From Lucifuga dentata (lineage: Eukaryota; Chordata; Actinopteri; Ophidiiformes; Bythitidae): 64,000 nucleotides of DNA. Position 1 is the stretch's first letter. Each line of letters opens with the position of its first letter. Below are positions 58,564-64,000 of this stretch, one piece after another. The position numbers and the translations under genes were made by a program. Below the pieces are notes generated by a model. The model was not told the DNA's origin, did no database searches, and worked only from the letters and a program-made list of their open reading frames with translations. The stretch lies in contig VXCM01003552.1 of the NCBI GenBank assembly GCA_014773175.1, forward strand, positions 61,245-125,244, given 5' to 3'.

Positions 58564-61500
58564 AGAGAGAGACAGACAGAGCAGTAGATGGAATTTTGGA
58601 TTATCATTGTAGAATATGATGCACTAAAAGACAGGTAAGCATTTTAAGGCCAGCAGACTAACCTGTATGAAAATGTTCAAAATGTTTTCAGGTTAAACCG
58701 CATGACATCCATGGAGCGTGAGGAGAAAGAGAAGGTGAAGAAGAGGGAGAAAAAGCTGGAGGATGAGGAGACCATGCAACAAGCCACTTGGGTCAAGTAC
58801 ACCTTCCCTATAAAACACCAGGTAGATATACACTCGCGTACTCACCAAAGACGCTCAGGACTGTCCAACTTTACAATTCCTTATACCTGCAATCCATCTT
58901 ACATGAGGAAATAACCCACAGTTCACTGCAATGTAAAATAAAACATGGTAACAAGAAGCCAATTAGTGACCAGTCGGTGACTGATGTGTAAAGAACTTGT
59001 AAAAATTAAAATATCTCTCTTTACCATCACTCTCTCCATTCCCACCACCTTTCACCTGTTGTTCCTTTTTAATCCTTTTTTTTTTTTTTNCTTTTTTTTT
59101 TTTTTGCTTTTTTTGTCATTATTTCTCTTTCATGTGAAGGTGTGGAAGCAGAAAGGAGAGGAGTATCGCGTTACAGGCTACGGGGGCTGGAGTTGGATCA
59201 GTAAGACTTACGTGCAGCGGTTTGTCCCCAGGTTGCCCGGCAACACCAACGCCAACTACCGCAAAGAACTGGAAGGTCTGGACCAGGACAGATTGGGGCC
59301 TAAAATGTTTGGGGTTTTTTTTGTTTTTTGGACTGGTTTTCTCTGTTTAGAGTCTCTTGGACTTGAAGAATGAATTAGGCTCTCATTCAGAAATCCCCAA
59401 GATGTTTGTGCGTTAGTTAGCCATCAGTGAGTCACATTAGGTGCGTTTCCATCCAACTGTTTTTATGCAAATGATGAATATGCGCATCAGAAAGTCTGGA
59501 AGGAAACAACGATAATTCGCATTAACTCCAAAATGCGCATTAAAAATTTATGCGCTTAGCAGAGGTGGATCAACTGATTATTCGCATAAGACGAAATGTG
59601 AATAAAGTGGATGGAAACAGTTTATTAGCATTAAGATGAGGATGCAATGTGCGCTGCCGAGTGAGCATGCGCACACACACACACACACACACAAAAATAC
59701 ACACCTCAGAAGAGCAGGTAGTCGTTAACAAGTGCCTTCAGAACGATGGATAAGTTATTCGTTATATATCCGAAAAACGTATAAATTTTTCACAAATAAC
59801 TTGACACGCCACGTAAATGATTGTTTTACCCACACTGGAAGTTTCACCAACACACGGTACTTGGTACAGTTAACGTGTTTATAGAGCGCCAACGTGCTAT
59901 CTTTAGCGTCGTTAGCTTGTTGGCTGCATTTATAAGGCGTGTATAACTGCATACAGGCTGTAATAAGTATTCTTCCACACCAAGGGTTTCATTTAAACTG
60001 TGCATGCTGTGTTTTGCTGTGGACATTAGTTTATGTAGGATGAAATCACCTCTGAGATAATTCATAACGTAGTTGATGGAAACGCGCATCAATTTGCATT
60101 TCCATTAATCGAATAACCAGAAACGCGCATTAAAAATGCAACTAAGTTGGATGGAAATGCAGCTATTGAGCCTCTCTTTCAGTGTGTCTGGATTTTGTTA
60201 AATTGTATTGGGATTTTTCTTTTATTCCCATAACTTCATTGTCAAAGAACCAATCAGAACTCTCACAGTATATATACTTGTTTAATTGTGCGCCCATTAG
60301 GACAGGGTGCATGAATGAAAATAACTTAATGTATTTATTGATCAATTTGTAAATGGTGGACTACAAGCTTAAATTATCTGATTCATGGTTATTAACACAT
60401 CCAGATGTGTTTTTGGGACAGATTTATAATAAAACTCTCATCTTGTCTTCCAAAGATGCCAAACTTGGCAAAAAATGTACCCTGCTGGACTTGAGTCGAC
60501 CCAGTGTAGCGACAACAGAAGCTCAGGGAGCTGCTGCCGTTAGCAGTGACGAGAGAGATCAACACTCGTCTACCACCTCCAAGCCGTCAACGGACTGCCT
60601 GATGTCCGTCGATGACTTGGAGTCTGATGAGAGGATGCAGGAGGAAAAGAAAGAAGACACGGATGAGGAAAAGAAGACAGAGGAATTGTTGGCAGATGAT
60701 TCAGCCACAAAGAAGGAGGCAGACCCCACGGTGTCGCAGCCAAATGAAGAGCAAAGTATGACAGCATGTAGTAGCATGAAATTCATTTACTTATATAATG
60801 TAAATTGTACTTAATCTAAAATGTAAAAAGTGTTTTAAAATTGCCTTAATATTGTGTATACGGCACAATTTTTCATTGGTTTCCATAACATAAAGCTTCT
60901 TCATTTTTAATAGTAATGAAAATGGCAGAAATTGCAGGATGAAATGTCTCGTTTATGACGATGGGAGTTACATATGTACCTTTATTTTCCTTCCAGGGAC
61001 CGTTACTGAGGATGACAAGGCTACTGTGAAGGAGCAGCCAACGGAGGATTCCCCGCGACCCTTTTACTACGATGTAGTGGATGTCAGCAAAGGCTTCCTC
61101 ACCCGCATTGCCTACAAGAAAAAAGTAAAGACTTCCAAGCTGGACTGCCTGCTAGAGCGCCGTGTCAAGCAATACATTTTGGAAGAGAAGCAGAGGCAGC
61201 AGTCCTCTGCCTCCAAACCCCAGACTCCTTCCTCTATTTCAGCCGATCCAGGCCCCGCTCCAAACACTCCAGTCCGGCCACGGTCACCACTCAAGCCCCA
61301 GGCTCTCACCCAGAAACAAAGTGCAGCTGGCAAAGTGGAGGAGAAATCTTCCACAACACAAAATCCCGGCCAAGGAGAAGCTGAAATGGAGAGACAAACA
61401 GAACTCTCTAAAACTACAGATGAAATTGTCAATCCTTCTCCTGTTCTAGACTCTGTATCCAAAGACAGGTGTGGTGCTGGTGGAGTATTCGCTTCGACAC

Positions 61501-63013
61501 AAAATCAAACCGCCTCCACATCCCTAGAGCTGGAGGCGGACTTATTGAAAAGGACTACAGTGCCCAAAGAAGCTAATTCAGGCAGTTTAATGCAACAGGG
61601 TGTCAGGCTGCTTGATGGTGCAGTAGAAGCAGCTACACAAGGAATTTGCAGCTCTTTAGATCAACAAACAACCTATCTTCCATCAGGTGCTACTAAGGCA
61701 GGACATATTGAAAAAACAGGGTCCCAGCAACCTGCCTTAAATTTGGATTCAGTACAAAAACACAGTCAAAACACATGTTCTTCTAAACCTGTTCAACAAA
61801 GGCCAGAAACTCTAAGCTCTGAGCATTTGATCACAGAGGAAAATGGTACAGGGCCAGAGGAGCACCTAAAAAATAAGCATGGCAATGGACAAGGTAGAAC
61901 TGAAGGTATTGGGGCATCCCACCCAGTTTCTCCCCTCCCTCAGGTAAATGGCAACGATGGCTCGCAGAGTGAAGGTATGTTGTGTAATTCTGTAGCGACC
62001 CCAAATAACGGTGTGCTTACCCAGCCCAAGATGAACAGCTTCACTAAAGCTGAGGAACAAGGGCTGTTTGGCTCGCTGAAGGACTGCATGCAGCAAAAGC
62101 CTTTAGTTAATGGAGATTTGGCCCCGGTGAATGATAATACGGTGGTCAGGGGAAAGGATACCAGTCTAGCTCCTAAGGTAGAGAGCAAGGTGACATTATT
62201 AGACCAGGACTACCAGCCTTTGCCAAAGGTGGCAAGACTGGAGAACAACATAGAAGCACTTGGAGTTGATACTCAAAGCAATCTACAGCACAACAGCACA
62301 GGTGAGTCAGGTGAGACCAAACCCAGCCCCGTGGTCAAAATCATCAGAATGGCTCCTTCTCCAATCCCTTCAGCAGAGGAGTCCAGCCTGAGCGACGGAT
62401 TTGCAGAGGAGAATAGCAACAGCGGGACAACGGCGCCATTTAAAACCATCATCACCGAGGTAACCACGAGCTCCACGACCACCACAACGACAGTGGTTTC
62501 CACAGAGATGAAGGTCAGAGAGCCACTGGATGCATCTGGAGAAATGAAGACTCCTGTTGTTTCGACCACAGAGAGCAGTGCCGTGTCCACGCTTACAACC
62601 ATGACCAAAACAACCGTGACCAAAATCTGTTCGTCCATGCTTGATAGTCAGTCGGAAGACAGCCAGAGTGAAATAGTGACACAAGAACACAAGACGACGC
62701 TCTCAACCTCCGTCTGCACCTCTGACTCCGGTGGTGAAACCTTAGTGGACTCTTCATCGACAAAAGGCCGCATCCGTCTCCTCAAATTCTCCCGCACCAA
62801 GAAGACACGTTCAGACTCTGCCCTTCCGTCTTACCGGAAGTTTGTCACTAAGAGCAGCCGGAAGAGTATTTTTGTGCTGCCACACGACGACTTGAAGGTG
62901 CTGGCGAGGCGAGGCGGATTTCGCGAAGTGGCCATATTTAGCTACAACGCCAAGCCAGCGCTGGATATCTGGCCATATCCTTCACCCAGGCCAACGTTTG
63001 GCATCACGTGGAG
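41474..63013 (+). CDS. bptf: Bromodomain PHD finger transcription factor, 5' part (15 coding exons), runs off the window
   Basis: Largest subunit of the NURF chromatin remodeller; it anchors the ISWI ATPase and reads histone marks in the nucleus. Exons: 41474-42107, 44170-44992, 50578-50629, 50726-50894, 52840-53112, 54187-54375, 55369-55557, 56154-56329, 56486-56665, 56754-56935, 58050-58181, 58692-58821, 59140-59275, 60456-60755, 60997-63013. Phases agree throughout (1860 codons plus 2 bases). Exon 1: MRGRRGRPPKQ start, Arg/Gly-rich stretch, acidic region. Exon 2: DDT domain (IYEVLRNFGSVLRLSPFRFE, about residues 250-315) and N-terminal PHD finger (CRVC...CCETC...H..C...CEVC, about residues 399-446). 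Later exons hold conserved blocks RLRNPDSKLSQMKSQQ, FKLGQEGKYRVYHNQYST, WVKYTFPIKHQ, SYRKFVTKSSRKSIFVLP and DIWPYPSPRPTFGITWR. The bromodomain and C-terminal PHD lie beyond the window. Exon 1 carries a 66-base in-frame assembly duplication; exon 9 ends at a GC donor. Confidence 0.95.
41578..41708 (+). repeat. 65-base duplication around N in bptf exon 1 (probable artefact)
   Basis: 41578-41642 and 41644-41708 are identical and separated by a single N at 41643. The extra 66 bases are in frame and add 22 codons (one unreadable) to the Arg/Gly-rich stretch. The same N-flanked doubling occurs at non-coding sites in this window, so I treat it as unmerged contig ends. Confidence 0.85.
42108..44169 (+). 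other. bptf intron 1
   Basis: AT-rich, no exon or transposon end recognised. It has a homopolymer T joint with N at 44143 directly before the exon 2 acceptor (TTTCGCAG), so the pyrimidine tract length is unreliable. Confidence 0.7.
45012..45060 (-). repeat. LINE/SINE tail-like motif
   Basis: On the - strand it reads AATTTCCTCCCTCAGATTAA then TAAAGTT, resembling the 3' tail (GGATCAATAAAGT) shared by many fish retroposons. A short remnant only. Confidence 0.4.
45149..45735. mobile_element. TTAA-type MITE in bptf intron 2
   Basis: It starts TTAAAGGACCATACCACCCA. The body follows the family (AATCAACTTGTTGATACTTG, GGGTGTATCGCTTGAATA). The right end is decayed (GTCAAATATGCAAAATAC). An assembly repeat surrounds the N at 45337. 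Confidence 0.8.
46784..46830 (-). repeat. LINE/SINE tail-like motif
   Basis: On the - strand GAATTTCCTCCCTGGAGATC followed by AATAAAGTATTATTACC is a typical fish retroposon 3' end. The upstream body was not recognised. Confidence 0.45.
47682..48241. mobile_element. MITE with CRE and YY1-like box, copy 3 (bptf intron 2)
   Basis: The ends ATGCTGCGTTCGTCAGACCT and AGGTCTGTCGAACGCAGCAT are perfect or near-perfect inverted copies. In opposite orientation to the copy at 5804 it holds GGCGCCGCCATGTTGAG and TGACGTCA (48102-48109). It has intact termini and appears the youngest of the three copies. Confidence 0.85.
48628..49156. mobile_element. TTAA-type MITE in bptf intron 2
   Basis: Left side TGCATTTTTGAGCCTAATAT; right end GGGTGGTATGGTCCTTTAA at 49156. 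Internal blocks (ACTACTGGAACGGTGAATTA, AATATAGTCCCAAAAGAAGA) match the family. The outermost left bases are lost. Confidence 0.8.
49617..50308. mobile_element. MITE with TGCATTTACATGGACC ends (bptf intron 2)
   Basis: Left end AGTAGCTGCATTTACATGGA; right end read in reverse AGTAGCTGCAGTTACAGGGA. Internal CATGTAAACGCTTAATCTGA and CCATGTAAACAGTTAAGTTG are also in opposition. A CT microsatellite (49836-49870) lies inside it. Confidence 0.75.
51194..51830. mobile_element. pogo/Tc2-like element (bptf intron 4)
   Basis: After TA (51192-51193) it begins CCGTATATGCTCGACTATAA and follows the body of the copy at 3571-4512 up to GATTACCGTAACTGACGGAT. The right terminus was not found, so it is truncated on that side. 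Confidence 0.7.
57065..57881. mobile_element. hAT-like element with GGGCTGGG ends (bptf intron 10)
   Basis: Left end AGGACTGGGCAATAAATCAA; right end in reverse TAGGGCTGGGTGATATGGCC, a widespread fish terminal type. Subterminal AATCGAAAAATCAAGATTT and ATCGAAAATCGGATATC lie in opposition. The middle is not recognisably coding. A C/A homopolymer joint with N at 57785 lies near the right end. Confidence 0.7.
58526..58562. repeat. GT microsatellite (bptf intron 11)
   Basis: About 18 uninterrupted GT units. Confidence 0.9.
59439..60165. mobile_element. MITE with GCGTTTCCATCCAACT ends (bptf intron 13)
   Basis: Left end GGTGCGTTTCCATCCAACTG; right end in reverse AGCTGCATTTCCATCCAACT. Subterminal ATGCGCATTAAAAATTTATG and CGCGCATTAAAAATGCAACT recur. 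A CA microsatellite (59671-59692) lies inside. No coding remnant. Confidence 0.8.
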
Positions 63014-64000
63014 GTAAGATCGCCATTCGTCTGTTCTGTTTTTCTTCTGCTCGCGTCTCGCTAAACTATAACTATTAACATCTTTGGTGTTGTTATTAAG
63101 ACTTTAACAGTCACTCATGTATTAATTGAGCCCTGATGCTCATACTGATCAAACATTAAGTGGTACCATCGATCATATCCACTGAAACCATCTCGTCGCA
63201 ATTAAGTCCCACTCACTTGATCACTGTGGGGAAATTCGTCCTCCATCCCAGCTGTTAAGTGGCAGTGAAATTATTCTCTAGACCACATATGTCAAACTGA
63301 AGGCCCGTGGGCCACATCCGCCCCGTGGTACAATTATGTCTGGCCCATGAGATAATATCTAATTTCTATAATAACTGGCCTGCCAGTATGTAGCATTACG
63401 GATACTACAAATCCCAGAATGCACTGCAACAGCCGGTACTTCACTCAACACCAGCAAGCACCAGCTCCCCTCCGTGCCCATCCATTCACTTTTAATGAAC
63501 TTTAAGCTAGCCCACGGAAGAAACAGCCAAAGGAAGGGTGGATTCTGAAATCAGGCTTTCAGCACAGGTGGAGTTAGAGAAGCTGCTTGCTGCCGTTAGA
63601 GATAAACCTGTTAGCCTCGTTAGCAGAGCTGATGTGGCCATAATTAAAGAATATAACATAAGGCATGATCACATTTAAAATATTATTCTCATTTTGGTTG
63701 TTGTTGTTAATGAAAAATGAGTGATTTTTAGCTTTCCCTTGAGAAAAATGACAGTTTTCTGGCTAGTTTTGATTGCCTGGAATAAAACTTTTTCATTAGA
63801 AATGAGTCAGAAACACTGCTGATAGAGAGGAAGACATAAAAAAAGGATGATGTTGATGTGTTATTTATTTTGAATATGATCTTTCATTTGTCTGTTTTTT
63901 CCGTACTTCTGGTTTGTTCTGAGTTCTATAAGACGTGTTGGGAGCAGCGGTTAAAGTGAAGTTCATATTAGTGTATGAATAATTTGTCATAACCTCTGAT
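63014..64000 (+). other. Start of the bptf intron after the long exon
   Basis: Donor GTAAGA at 63014. The rest of the window is intron with a hAT-like remnant from about 63282 onward. The next bptf exon is outside the window. Confidence 0.8.
63282..63690 (+). mobile_element. hAT (Charlie/ZBED-like) remnant with BED-finger coding relic
   Basis: ATGTCAAACTGAAGGCCCGT and GGGCCACATCC are the usual left end of this hAT group. From 63535 a frame reads RVDSEIRLSAQ, then VRDKPVSLVSRADVAIIKEY and NIRHDH, recognisable as the start of a ZBED/GTF2IRD2-type hAT transposase. The zinc-binding cysteines of the BED finger are lost (LVS where LVC is expected). Dead copy. Confidence 0.65.

Noticed and set aside
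61112..61462. Antisense open frames across bptf exon 15
   Set aside because: They are shadows of the biased codon use in the long + strand exon, which is supported by strong similarity to BPTF; the same holds for 62273-62638 and 62370-62690.

Overview
The window is a draft-assembly piece of a teleost (ray-finned fish) chromosome. Evidence for this: every gene is split by AT-rich introns, the spacers are full of fish-type DNA-transposon remnants (Tc1, pogo-like, hAT and several MITE families) and an L1-like LINE, and the three largest genes are orthologues of vertebrate genes that lie together on human 17q24 (APOH, NOL11, BPTF). Splice phases were followed by hand across every exon. apoh, nol11 and the in-window part of bptf close in frame; the lectin closes except for one 2-bp defect.

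Layout, all protein genes on the + strand: (1) 1-1800, spacer with microsatellites and a roughly 250-bp-arm palindrome. (2) 1801-12703, apoh (beta-2-glycoprotein I), 8 exons, 350 codons, five sushi-type domains. (3) 12704-18331, spacer with a Tc1 deletion derivative and MITEs. (4) 18332-22350, a type II C-type lectin of the CD209/CLEC4M-like kind with a 14-residue-repeat neck and a mannose-type (EPN/WND) lectin domain; the neck exon has a 2-bp frameshift in a GA run. (5) 24015-38716, nol11, 18 exons, 729 codons, complete, with an 885-base assembly gap in one intron. (6) 39989-40070, tRNA-Ser(AGA) on the - strand. (7) 41474 to beyond the window, bptf, first 15 coding exons (acidic N-terminus, DDT domain, N-terminal PHD finger, and a very long exon ending at a normal donor at 63013).

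The genes are not an operon and do not form one pathway. apoh encodes a secreted plasma lipid-binding protein, the lectin a surface pattern receptor, nol11 a nucleolar ribosome-biogenesis factor and bptf a chromatin-remodelling subunit. They share conserved synteny; the lectin is the addition to that order.

The most notable observations are: a 5'-inverted (twin-priming type) L1 insertion with near-perfect target duplications in apoh intron 5; a nested transposon pair whose outer copy allows the empty TA target to be read; a MITE family carrying a perfect CRE beside a YY1-like box; a consensus CTCF motif inside a hAT MITE in nol11; a tandem neck duplication plus frameshift in the lectin; two probable GC-AG introns; and a systematic assembly artefact (single N flanked by identical copies), one instance of which inserts 22 in-frame codons into bptf exon 1. 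I see no convincing new multigene system here.
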